A stretch of 64,000 bases of DNA from Paenibacillus cellulosilyticus (lineage in GTDB: Bacteria; Bacillota; Bacilli; Paenibacillales; Paenibacillaceae). Positions 8,233 through 17,500 of the stretch are shown here, piece after piece (within the stretch, counting starts at the first letter, position 1; every line of letters begins with the position of its first letter). The DNA is taken from contig NZ_QGTQ01000007.1 of NCBI RefSeq assembly GCF_003182255.1, positions 62,001-126,000 on the forward strand, read 5' to 3'. The notes beneath the pieces were generated by a model. It was not told the DNA's origin. It ran no database searches and was given only the letters and a program-made list of their open reading frames with translations. The position numbers were made by a program, and so were the translations under genes.

Positions 8233-9054
8233 ATGAGCCGAATGGCAAGTAAGATCACGCTCCATATTGTATTGATCGCGGGTGCATTCCTCATGTTTGT
8301 TCCGTTCTTATGGATGTTTGATACTGCGCTGAAGACGTTCGAGGAGTCCATGCTGACGCCTCCGAAGCTATTGCCTGATGTTATCCAGTGGTCAAACTTT
8401 GTTGAGGTGTTCGTAAAGACCGACTATATTCGTTATTATTTCAATACAATCGCAGTGGCGCTGTCCAAGACAGTAGGGCAGTTATTCTTCTGCTCACTTG
8501 CGGCATTTGCGTTTGCTACGATGTCCTTCCCAGGTAAGAATACATTGTTTTTTATAATCCTTTCCAATATGATGGTGCCAAGCCAGATCGTCATCATTCC
8601 TACATTTGTATTGATGAAGGAATTCGGATGGCTGGACTCGTATAACGCTCTTATTGTTCCGGGGCTTGCGAGCGCGTTTGGGATTTTTCTGCTTCGTCAG
8701 TTTTTCCTATCTATTCCCCGGGAGCTGGGTGAGGCAGCGCAGATTGACGGCAGCTCTTACTTCCGAATTTATTGGAGTTTGTATTTACCCTTGTCTCGTT
8801 CCGGTCTTACGGCGCTGGCCATCTTCGTTCTGATCGCGTCTTGGAACGACTTCATTTGGCCGCTCATCCTGACGAATTCGGATGAGATGCGCGTGTTGTC
8901 ATTGGCGGTGGCTAGCTTCGTTGGTGAATTCTCGACTGAATACCCGCTGATGATGGCGGCAGCCTTTATGGCGTTATTGCCGCTTGTCGTTCTTTTCTTG
9001 CTGTTGCAGCGTTTTTTCATAGAGGGGATTGCTCTAACGGGTATGAAAAGCTAA
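8233..9054 (+). CDS. Sugar ABC transporter permease (MalG/UgpE type)
   Basis: 273 residues, six predicted membrane helices, EAA loop LGEAAQIDGSSYFRIYW. It is the usual partner of the preceding permease; the two form the membrane channel of a CUT1-type carbohydrate importer. A good ribosome site (AAAGGAGG) sits 15 bases after the upstream stop. Confidence 0.9.
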   Translation: MSRMASKITLHIVLIAGAFLMFVPFLWMFDTALKTFEESMLTPPKLLPDVIQWSNFVEVFVKTDYIRYYFNTIAVALSKTVGQLFFCSLAAFAFATMSFPGKNTLFFIILSNMMVPSQIVIIPTFVLMKEFGWLDSYNALIVPGLASAFGIFLLRQFFLSIPRELGEAAQIDGSSYFRIYWSLYLPLSRSGLTALAIFVLIASWNDFIWPLILTNSDEMRVLSLAVASFVGEFSTEYPLMMAAAFMALLPLVVLFLLLQRFFIEGIALTGMKS

Positions 9055-9084
9055 TGATTGTAGTGAGAGGAAGGGGGAAGAGTT

Positions 9085-9933
9085 GTGCTAAAAGGCATCT
9101 TGATGAGCATAGAGGGCGCTTACGATTCCTTGTCATCCATGGAAAAGCAGGCAGCCAAATATATATTGGATCATCCGAATGAGGTTGTTGATATTTCTGT
9201 TCAAAGCTTAGCGCAAAAGACAAAGGTCGGCGAAGCGACCATTGTGAGACTGTCTCGTTCGTTGAAGTGTAAGGGATTCAAGGAATTGAAGCTGCGCATT
9301 GCAGCTGATCTAGCCTTATCCGATACGAAGCAGGAAGAATACCAGCAGTTTCAGGTCGGCAGCTCGACGGAGGAACTTATCTCCTCGGTAAGCGGCAGCA
9401 ATCTGAGGTCTGTACAGGATTCACTTACGGTCTTATTACCGGAAGCTGTTGAACAAGCTGTCGATAAGCTGCTGCAGGCGAGGAAGATTGGCGTGTTCGG
9501 GATTGGTCCGACAGCGCTCGTGGCTGAAGATTTTCAACTTAAAGCATCGCGTATTAACAAATGGTGCGAGCTTGGAGCGAGCGGGGATAGCCAGGCCATA
9601 ATCGCCGCTAATCTAATCGATCAGGATGTTGTGCTCGGCATATCTCATTCTGGTCGTACAGAAGAGGTGCTATACGCACTTCAGGTCGCCAAGGCGAATG
9701 GTGCCGCAGTCATATCCTTGACCCAATTCGGCAATAGCCCAATTGCGGATATGTCGGATATTCAGCTCTTCACGAGTACGCTGGATCAGAATTTCCGGAA
9801 TGGCGCGATGGCTTCACGCATCGCACAGTTGAATGTGATCGATATCTTGTACGTCGGCATGGTTTCGGGCAGCTATGAGGAAAGCATCGCTTCTCTAGAC
9901 CGCACCAAGCAGGCTGTTCGGCGGAATAAATAA
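9085..9933 (+). CDS. RpiR/MurR-family transcriptional regulator
   Basis: 282 residues. An N-terminal RpiR helix-turn-helix domain (about 1-77, with the SVQSLAQKTKVGEATIVRLS recognition region) is followed by a SIS sugar-phosphate isomerase-like domain (about 125-260, GISHSGRTEEVL). Regulators of this type sense phospho-sugars; MurR of Escherichia coli responds to MurNAc-6-phosphate. The place between the transporter and the kinase/etherase genes supports that role here. The start is a GTG eight bases after AGGAAGGGGG. A candidate operator lies upstream of the operon at 5811-5854. Confidence 0.9.
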   Translation: MLKGILMSIEGAYDSLSSMEKQAAKYILDHPNEVVDISVQSLAQKTKVGEATIVRLSRSLKCKGFKELKLRIAADLALSDTKQEEYQQFQVGSSTEELISSVSGSNLRSVQDSLTVLLPEAVEQAVDKLLQARKIGVFGIGPTALVAEDFQLKASRINKWCELGASGDSQAIIAANLIDQDVVLGISHSGRTEEVLYALQVAKANGAAVISLTQFGNSPIADMSDIQLFTSTLDQNFRNGAMASRIAQLNVIDILYVGMVSGSYEESIASLDRTKQAVRRNK

Positions 9934-9958
9934 AGGTACGGCAAAGAGGTGCAGGAAC

Positions 9959-10942
9959 ATGGCAAGACCGGAGCGGAGTTTATATATTGGCATTGACGGC
10001 GGCGGTTCTAAAACTTGCTGCGTCGTCGGGGATGCTAGTGGTCAAGTCATTCATGCGGGTTATGGTGGGGCTACCAATGTTAAGTCAAGTTCCCGTGCAG
10101 AGACGGAAGATGTACTGCTTCATTTGCTAGAGGATACGCTGGCTCGCTGCGGTGCATCGATGGGGAATGTGCGCGGTCTATCGCTGTGTTTGGCGGGCGG
10201 ACACCGGCCGAGCGACAAAGCTGCGATGAAGCAATTCATGGTCCCATACTTCTCACCTGAAACTCGAATTGATGTGCAGAGTGACGCTACCGCCGCATGG
10301 GCCGCCGGTACATGGGGACAGCCGGGTATCGTCTTAATAGCCGGAACTGGCTCCATCGCCTATGGCCGTCTCTCTCCTGAAGGTAGAGAGGAAAGGGCGG
10401 GAGGTTGGGGCTATTTGCTCGGCGATGAAGGCAGCGGCTTTGAGCTTTCGCGGAAGGCACTGCAAGCCGTCTTACGTCATTATGATGGGCGTGGTCCGGC
10501 AACCGTTATGACCGAGGCTGTTCTTGCAAGGCTTGGCCTCAATCAACCAGAGGAATTGATTGATTGGCTATATGGTCATCCTGCCATGCGCCGAGAGCTG
10601 GCGGCATTGTCCGATATTGTCATGGATGCCGCGGGGAACGGCGATCACGTAGGCGAGACCATCGTTGCTGATGCTGTTGGTGAGCTCACTGAACAGGTCC
10701 GTGCTGTTCGAAAGAGGCTGGGGGATGACAACCTTCCTGTAATCACAGCAGGAGGTCTGTTCTCGGCTCCCTACTTCTATTCAACATTCCAATCAGCCTG
10801 GCGGCAGCATGTGGGGAAGACAGGCGAGTGCCGTCTGCTGACGCTGCCGCCCGCTGTTGGCGCTTATTATTTGGCGCTGCATGGAGCGGGACTAGCCAGC
10901 CCGACAACTGGGAAAACAATCGAAAACTCGCTGAGAGAGTAG
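9959..10942 (+). CDS. BadF/BadG-type amino-sugar kinase, probable MurNAc/GlcNAc kinase
   Basis: 327 residues of the BadF/BadG/BcrA ATPase fold. The phosphate-1 loop (YIGIDGGGSKT), the phosphate-2 segment (IVLIAGTGSIAYG) and the GGWGYLLGDEGSGFEL motif are intact. These are shared by GlcNAc kinases and by MurK, which phosphorylates both GlcNAc and MurNAc. Placed between an ABC importer and MurQ, it would phosphorylate imported unphosphorylated MurNAc to the 6-phosphate that MurQ needs. That the importer is not a PTS supports the need for a separate kinase. Confidence 0.85.
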   Translation: MARPERSLYIGIDGGGSKTCCVVGDASGQVIHAGYGGATNVKSSSRAETEDVLLHLLEDTLARCGASMGNVRGLSLCLAGGHRPSDKAAMKQFMVPYFSPETRIDVQSDATAAWAAGTWGQPGIVLIAGTGSIAYGRLSPEGREERAGGWGYLLGDEGSGFELSRKALQAVLRHYDGRGPATVMTEAVLARLGLNQPEELIDWLYGHPAMRRELAALSDIVMDAAGNGDHVGETIVADAVGELTEQVRAVRKRLGDDNLPVITAGGLFSAPYFYSTFQSAWRQHVGKTGECRLLTLPPAVGAYYLALHGAGLASPTTGKTIENSLRE

Positions 10943-11025
10943 CTTCTTACTCGTGAGTGGAGTTTTATTCGTCATATGGATTTTATACTGAAGTTAAGCT
11001 GTCATAACCTTTAGGAGGAACCAAG

Positions 11026-11934
11026 ATGCAGCAAGAAACGTCATCGTTATTGACTGAACAGAGCAATGGAAAGTCCCTGCATCTGGACCAGCTGCACGTA
11101 GGCGAAATCATCCGCCTCATGAATGAGGAGGATCAGACCGTAGCTTTAAGCGTGAGCAGGGCGCTTCCTAGTATAGAGAGAGCGATTGAACAAATTGTTT
11201 CGAGACTAGAGAATGGTGGAAAATTGTATTATTTCGGTGCAGGATCTAGCGGTCGTATCGGCAGTCTTGATGCTACGGAATGTCCCCCGACGTTCGGCGT
11301 TGATAAGGAGCTGTTCAATGCTGTCATAGCAGGTGGTCAGGGGGCCATGTTCCAAGCCGTTGAAGACGCCGAGGATGATGTGGAAGCCGGTAAGCTTGAT
11401 GCAGGGAAACGGCTCACAGACAAGGATGTACTCGTTGGGCTGGCCGCCAGCGGAACAACGCCTTACGTGCTGGGTGCGATTAGTGAAGCGAAACGAATGG
11501 GTGCACTTACGGTCGCGATTGTATGCAACGCGGGAACGCCGCTCGGAGAGGAAGCCGATTATCCGATTGAAATAGAAGTCGGACCTGAAATCATTGCGGG
11601 CTCTACAAGACTCAAGGCAGGAACTAGTCAAAAGATGGTCGTCAATATGATTTCTTCGACGGTGATGATTCGTTTAGGCAAGGTATACCGCAATCTGATG
11701 GTCAATGTGCAGGCAACCAATGAGAAGCTGCGAAATCGTGTTGTAAATATTGTGATGCAAGCCATTGAGGTTGATGAAGGGACGGCTCAAGATCTAGTTC
11801 AACAAGCGAATGGCGATGCACGCATTGCGATTCTGATTCATAAATTCGGCCTTCCTCTTGAGGAAATCACCGAAAGGTTATTAGCTTGCAACGGCCATTT
11901 TGGCAACACGCTGCGAGAGCTGGAACAGCAATAA
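11026..11934 (+). CDS. murQ: N-acetylmuramic acid 6-phosphate etherase
   Basis: 302 residues, the usual length. The SIS fold carries the family hallmarks GAGSSGRIGSLDATECPPTF near residues 65-85, AGGQGAMFQAVEDAEDD with the catalytic-type acids, and AASGTTPYVLGA. The enzyme cleaves the lactyl ether of MurNAc-6-phosphate to give GlcNAc-6-phosphate and lactate in the cytoplasm. It is the last gene of the presumed operon, 83 bases after the kinase with its own AGGAGG site. Confidence 0.96.
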   Translation: MQQETSSLLTEQSNGKSLHLDQLHVGEIIRLMNEEDQTVALSVSRALPSIERAIEQIVSRLENGGKLYYFGAGSSGRIGSLDATECPPTFGVDKELFNAVIAGGQGAMFQAVEDAEDDVEAGKLDAGKRLTDKDVLVGLAASGTTPYVLGAISEAKRMGALTVAIVCNAGTPLGEEADYPIEIEVGPEIIAGSTRLKAGTSQKMVVNMISSTVMIRLGKVYRNLMVNVQATNEKLRNRVVNIVMQAIEVDEGTAQDLVQQANGDARIAILIHKFGLPLEEITERLLACNGHFGNTLRELEQQ

Positions 11935-12005
11935 GCAGCCATATCATCAGAGCGTAAAGGTAACTTCGTTAATGGGTGAATTTGATCTATTTATTCGAAT
12001 ATGTA

Positions 12006-12040
12006 AATCCACTGCCGTATAAGGTAGTGGATATTTGCTG
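12006..12040 (+). terminator. Likely terminator after murQ
   Basis: Stem ATCCACTGCC / GGTAGTGGAT (one wobble pair) with a 6-base loop, followed by a weak T-rich tail. It marks the end of the MurNAc operon. Confidence 0.5.
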
Positions 12041-12105
12041 TTTAGGCCTCGTTTTTGAATTCAAGCGGTGCTTGAATGGCGTTAGTCGTGCTGTTCAACT
12101 AATAC

Positions 12106-12159
12106 TTGATAGGGCGTTTCCAGTATCTATGCTATCCTAAACTAAACAGTGCGCACTGT
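12106..12159 (+). promoter_or_regulatory. Promoter and 14-bp palindromic operator of the HTH/stomatin gene pair
   Basis: TTGATA (12106-12111) and TATGCT (12128-12133) with a 16-base spacer form a good vegetative promoter. Downstream, at the expected transcript start, lies the perfect palindrome ACAGTGCGCACTGT (12146-12159), 29 bases before the regulator start codon. An autoregulatory binding site for the encoded HTH protein is the simplest reading, but this is inferred. Confidence 0.5.
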
Positions 12160-12187
12160 ACACGGTTCCTTATAGGGGGGATTAGAG

Positions 12188-13108
12188 ATGCTGGATATCA
12201 AAAAAATAGGGGCCTATATATCGAAGCTGCGAAAGTTTAAAGATATGACTCAAATGGAGCTTGCCGATCAGTTAAACGTGAGTCATCAAGCCGTATCGAA
12301 TTGGGAGCGCGGGCAATCGCTTCCGGATATAGGGACGATAATGGAACTTGCTAAACGGTTCCAGATTACAACGGATACCTTACTGAATGGGGGGCAAGAG
12401 CAAGAGCAGCCCGGGCAGCCAATCGGTGAAATGGTGGAGCGAATCGCCGAGAACAAGCCGAGTCTAGTCGCCGATATGATTAATCTCGGAGAGATTTATA
12501 TGGATGATCTCGTACAATTGGCACCGTTGGTCAAGGCCAGTACGCTTCAACAAGTTACGAAGAACGTGAACCAGACTCAGATTCATCTGGACGTGGTTGA
12601 AAATTTGGCGCCATTTCTCGGAATGGAAGCGTTAGATTCATTAGTTTTGCAGATCCCGGAGGATGAATGGCAGTGGAAGGCTATTCTTAATCTGGCCCCA
12701 TATATAAGTAGGCATTGTTTGAATCAACTATTGGATAAAACGATAAGGGATAAGCTGAGTTTTCAGCAATTAATGGAGTTTGCGTCGTTTCTCGATCGTG
12801 AGCGACTGGAGCGAACGGTTCTACGAATGGAAGAAGGCAGCTTGCATTGGGATGCAATTGGGGAGTTAGCTCCTTTTATTAGTAAAGAAACCTTTGGCGA
12901 GTTAGTAAATAGGGGGGTTAACGGCAAAATTTCAACTAGCAGAGTCATAAATCTAGCCCCCTTTTTGAGCAAAGAACATATTCAGATCTTGATTGCCAGT
13001 ATGGAAGCGAGCCAGATCGACTCGGATTTCCTAACCAGCTTGGTTCCTTATATGGGGGAAGAGACGCTGAGCAAGCTTATCTTAAACATAATAAATCATA
13101 AGAAATAA
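12188..13108 (+). CDS. XRE-family HTH regulator with C-terminal helical repeats
   Basis: 306 residues. Residues about 7-65 form a Cro/CI-type helix-turn-helix (MTQMELADQLNVSHQAVSNW). From about 95 to the end there is a chain of degenerate ~32-residue helical repeats, each with an L-x-P-[FY]-[IL] core (NLAPYISRHCLNQL, ELAPFISKETFGEL, NLAPFLSKEHIQIL), giving an armadillo-like arm that may be a protein-binding or sensing surface. The gene is followed 17 bases later by a stomatin-like gene, so the two products probably act together. No specific function can be assigned. Confidence 0.8.
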   Translation: MLDIKKIGAYISKLRKFKDMTQMELADQLNVSHQAVSNWERGQSLPDIGTIMELAKRFQITTDTLLNGGQEQEQPGQPIGEMVERIAENKPSLVADMINLGEIYMDDLVQLAPLVKASTLQQVTKNVNQTQIHLDVVENLAPFLGMEALDSLVLQIPEDEWQWKAILNLAPYISRHCLNQLLDKTIRDKLSFQQLMEFASFLDRERLERTVLRMEEGSLHWDAIGELAPFISKETFGELVNRGVNGKISTSRVINLAPFLSKEHIQILIASMEASQIDSDFLTSLVPYMGEETLSKLILNIINHKK

Positions 13109-13125
13109 CATGGAGAGTGAATAAG

Positions 13126-14169
13126 ATGGACACAATTCTACGAATCTTTGAATTGATCGTGCTGGTAGCATGTTGTGTATTTATTGTTTTCGCCATTATG
13201 AATGCTATTCGGATTATCCCGCAGCAAAAAATCGCAGTTGTTGAAAGGTTGGGCAAATACCTTCGCGTGTTGAATCCTGGCTTTCATCTCATCATTCCAT
13301 TCGTCGACAAGGTGAGACATCTGCACGATTTGCGGATTCAGCAAGCAGACGTCCCTTCTCAGATGGTGATTACGAAAGATAATGTTCAAATTAAGATTGA
13401 TACGGTTTTCTTCTATTTCGTTCATGATGCCATGGCAGCAACCTACAGCATCCATGATTTTGTCAAAGGGGTACAAAACATTACGGCCGCGAATATTCGT
13501 CAAGTCGTAGGCAATATGGAATTGGATGAAACGCTGGCAGGAAGAGAAAAGATCAGTTTATACCTTAGACACTCTTTGGAAACGGCAACTGAAAAGTGGG
13601 GAGTAAGCATCGAGCGAGTGGAGATCATCGATATCCATCCCCCACTCGAAATTCATAACGCAATGGAAAAGCAAATGAAGGCAGAGCGGGAGAAACGGGC
13701 TAGTATTTTGCAGGCTGAAGGGGAAAGACAAGCTGCGGTATTGCGTGCGGATGGAGAGAAGCAGGCCGAAATTTTACGTGCCGAAGGTGCGAAACAAGCG
13801 ATGATTCTGCAAGCCGAGGGGCAGAAGGAGTCGAATATTCGAATAGCGGAGGGCAATCAATTATCACAGGAATTGGACGCGAAGGGTAAGGGAGCGGCTA
13901 TCAAAATTATAGCCGGCGCGGATAAGCTTAAGATTGAGACTATAGCGGAAGCTGAAAAAATGAGGATCGAGAAAATCAAGAGCGCGGATGCAGATCCTCA
14001 GTTTCTTGCCTATAAGTCTTTAGAGGCTTTGGGAGAACTATCGAAGGGACAGGCGACAACCCTGTTCGTTCCGACTGAAGCGGTAAACGTATTTTCAAGC
14101 ATCGGGTCATTGTCCAAAATAGCAAATACGTTAAATAAACAAGTCCCAATAGATGAAACGGACAGCTAA
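13126..14169 (+). CDS. SPFH/Band 7 (stomatin-like) membrane protein
   Basis: 347 residues. A single N-terminal membrane helix (about 6-26) is followed by the Band 7 domain (IIPQQKIAVVERLGKYLRVL, PGFHLIIPFVD) and a long coiled coil with repeated AEGERQA / ADGEKQA / AEGAKQA units (about 180-250). Such proteins form large rings or rafts on the inner membrane and scaffold other membrane proteins. ATG 13126 was chosen because GGAG stands 10 bases before it; a GTG three codons upstream is possible. Its partner is the HTH regulator gene just upstream. Confidence 0.9.
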   Translation: MDTILRIFELIVLVACCVFIVFAIMNAIRIIPQQKIAVVERLGKYLRVLNPGFHLIIPFVDKVRHLHDLRIQQADVPSQMVITKDNVQIKIDTVFFYFVHDAMAATYSIHDFVKGVQNITAANIRQVVGNMELDETLAGREKISLYLRHSLETATEKWGVSIERVEIIDIHPPLEIHNAMEKQMKAEREKRASILQAEGERQAAVLRADGEKQAEILRAEGAKQAMILQAEGQKESNIRIAEGNQLSQELDAKGKGAAIKIIAGADKLKIETIAEAEKMRIEKIKSADADPQFLAYKSLEALGELSKGQATTLFVPTEAVNVFSSIGSLSKIANTLNKQVPIDETDS

Positions 14170-14237
14170 ATCTATTAACTGACGTTAAAGCCGAAATCAC
14201 GGTGAACGAAAATAGGATCTTATTCTAGCAGTAAGTG

Positions 14238-14284
14238 AAGGATAGTTGAGCAGGTGGATTACATTTGTTCAGCTATCCTTTTTG
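14238..14284 (+). terminator. Intrinsic terminator of the stomatin-like gene
   Basis: Stem AAGGATAGTTGAG / TTCAGCTATCCTT with wobble pairs, followed by TTTT. Confidence 0.75.
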
Positions 14285-14450
14285 CTGTTCGAATCGATCA
14301 ATTTTGATCTTATCATTTATTAATGATCATCCTGTACCGAATCAAGAATGTCTTATTGTTACTCAAATGGAATGCGTTTACGATCACAGTGTATCTAGTT
14401 GCGTTCAATCATCCTGGGAATAAGGAGGTTGCCGTTCGTCTATTGCTTCA

Positions 14451-14464
14451 TGTAAGCGCTTCAT
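14451..14464 (+). promoter_or_regulatory. Imperfect cre-like site upstream of the lyase gene
   Basis: TGTAAGCGCTTCAT has the palindromic AAGCGCTT core of catabolite-response elements but departs from the consensus at its right end. It lies 53 bases before the lyase start codon, so CcpA control of this pectin gene too is plausible. Confidence 0.35.
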
Positions 14465-14516
14465 CAGACATGTAACATGCAGTATGACACAGCATCTCGA
14501 GGGAGGTTATATCTCT

Positions 14517-17500
14517 ATGCCTGCTAGTGCACAGAGGACAGCAAAGAACAAGTTAAGCACCAAAGTAATGACCCTATTATTGTCTCTTTCACTTATTGTT
14601 CCGGTTATACCACAATCCGTATCAGCTGATGACGGAGGCACGACATCTACTGCTTTGACACAAGTGGGCGAAGTATTGGATTTTGAGAATGGCGAACTAG
14701 TAGGTACAGTAACCGGCGCTCCGGCGACTACTGGCTCTGGTTCAATTACGGTAGCGGATTTTGATTCCAAAGTACTTCGCATCCAGCCTCCGGGTATCGA
14801 TGCCGATTCGAGTGCAGCCAAACAAGCAAGTTATTGGTGGACGCTTCCCCTTGATAGCGGCGAATATGACCTCACCGGCAAAGATAAGGTTGAAGTAACC
14901 TTTGACTGGTGGGTTGACATTACCCGCCCTAGTGCAAACTCGCTTGATGTCCGTCTTAACGACGGTACGGATCAAGTCGTAACGCTTCGGACTTCGGGCG
15001 GCGGGACGAATGCAAACTCACCGGCGACCATCTCCTATTACGCTGGCAATATGACCGCAGCTAACGTTCCGGCAATCGGAACTGCCACTAACGCACTAAC
15101 CAATGTGCCGCGCCTGACCAAACTTTCGGCAACCCTAAACGTTGATCTTCTGGCACAGGAGGCATCAATCAGCGTTACCGATGGCGGCTCATTGGCATAC
15201 AGCACGCCACAGCCAATCGCACTCGGCTCCGATAAGCTGACTAGCCTGAGCATAGGCGCGAGCCGTTCAAGCGGGCAGAACTGGGCACGATTTAACGCGG
15301 TTACGGGCGTTGATTGGGATGAAGACACCTATGGTATGCGTGTTGATAATATCGCATTCAAGGCTGCTTCGTCCGACGCAGTTAAACCGATTATTAACCC
15401 AAGTGAAATAACGGTAACGCCAACCTCCGCTGATCTGGAATATGGAGCAGGTTCGCTTGCGGACAAACATTCCGCCACGTTCAGCGCGGTTGTTATGCCT
15501 ATCAATGCAACAGACAGAACGTTTACATGGTCGATCAGTAACGACAGCATTGCGACTATAGCTGTAAACGAAGATAACAGCGTGACGGTAACCGGGGTTG
15601 GCGCAGGCGATGCCACGCTTACCGCTGTATCCAATATGGATGGTTCCATTACGGCAAGCGTGCCGATTAATGTCAAATACGTCCCATTGGCCACTGAACC
15701 TACGCCGGACTTCTCCGCTCTATTAGCGGAAGGATATACGCAGGAGTTCGGAAGCAATTTTGCCAGTGATGCGGCAACTCCGCTGTGGATATTCGCTGGC
15801 GGCACCTACCATACGCTTGCTAGAGAAGACGTTCCTCAAACGAATAATTATTTCAGATTTGACGCGTCGGGTTCAGGCAACCGCGGTGGTAAGGGAGATT
15901 TACCGTACGCCGTTTCCGGCAGTAAGGTATATGTTAATTTAGACTGGAAAGTTCCAGCGGTTACTACCACGCAAAATACGTTTAACCTCAGCTTCCAAGA
16001 TGGAGCCAATGTTCTGCTTAGTTTAAGAACAGGCACATGGAGCGGCGTAAGGACAATAGGCGCGTTTGCGGGGACTTTACCAGGGCCGACAGGCACTGAC
16101 CCGACTAATTTTTGGAGCACGGACCGATACCATGCGTTTACATATAACGAGGTTAATATCTGGTATACGGTAGGCGTGGAGTTTGACTTTGATACGATGA
16201 TCGCTACGGTATCCCTTGTTCCGCGGGATAATGCCGAAGCGGTGCCGTCGGTGCTGACGATTCCGTTCGAAGGAAGCCAGATCAGCTCATTCGTTCTGAC
16301 AGGCGAGCGCGCAGGCGGGAATAACGTCGGCATCGTAGATAATGGCGTTGATAACTTGTACTTCTTTACCAAGCAGCTATCAGACGACACGATAACAGAA
16401 GTGCTGCCATATGACTTCTTACCGGAGCGTCCTGCTACGGCGGACAGCAACACATGGCAGAGCTGGTATAAGACCGTTTACATCGGAGATGTGGCTGACG
16501 AAGCAGGGCTTAACCTGCCGGAAACCGTTGAGGTTAAGGTGGCGGGCGGCACTACCGAAACGGTAGGCGTAACATGGGAATTAACAGAAGCCCCATGGTC
16601 TACATCGAACGTGGACTTGGTCTATGACCCAAATAAGCAAGGCGTATTCTCTTATGTGGGCACGCTTACGAGTGTTCCTGACGTAGCGGTCAACCGAATG
16701 GGAGTAAAAGCAAAGCTTTATATTGAGAACCGCATTAAAGAAAAAACCACTTCCGAGCCGTACTCCATGGAGTGGCTGGATAGAGGTGTAGTAGCCGTTC
16801 CAGAGAACAGCGGAGACGGCATACTTGTAACCTGGCGTTTGCTCGCTTCGGAATATAACAAAGGCTTAACCTTTAACGTGTACAGAAACGGCGTTAAGGT
16901 CAACACGTCACCGGTTGCTACGCTCGATTATATCGACGCGGACGGTAAAGCCGGAGACCAATACGAAGTAGAGACGGTAAGTACCGGCGCAATGAGCAAG
17001 GCTGCAACTGCATGGGCTAATAATTACATTGATATTCCATTGCAGAAGCCGGCGGATCGTCCAAACCCGGCGCTTGCTTACGGCGCGACATCCAATGCGG
17101 AGCCTATTACCTACAGCGCTAACGACACCTCGGTAGCGGATGTTGATGGTGATGGACAGTATGAAATTCTCGTAAAATGGTATCCGTCTCAGGCTCAGGA
17201 CCCGGGCCTTGCAAACCGGCACACGGGCGAGACGATATTCGATGCTTATACGCTTGAAGGCAAGCTGCTGTGGAGAATCAACCTGGGCATCAATATCGTG
17301 TCCAGTGCGCATCACAGTCCGTTCAACTTCTATGATCTGGATCAGGACGGCAAAGCCGAGTTCACGGTGAAGACAGCTGACGGAACTAGAGGGTATCTTC
17401 CTAAAGAAGATGGTACAATCAATGATCTGACAGACGAACCAGCTTGGGTATTGGGAGACGCGAATGCGGTATGGGTAGGCGGCCTTCAGAACCCGGCAAA

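Larger units (their letters stand above)
14170..14516. other. Intergenic region before the rhamnogalacturonan lyase gene
   Basis: No gene seen. It holds the terminator of the stomatin-like gene (14238-14284), a cre-like sequence (14451-14464) and the GGGAGGT ribosome site (14501-14507) of the large lyase. Confidence 0.5.
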
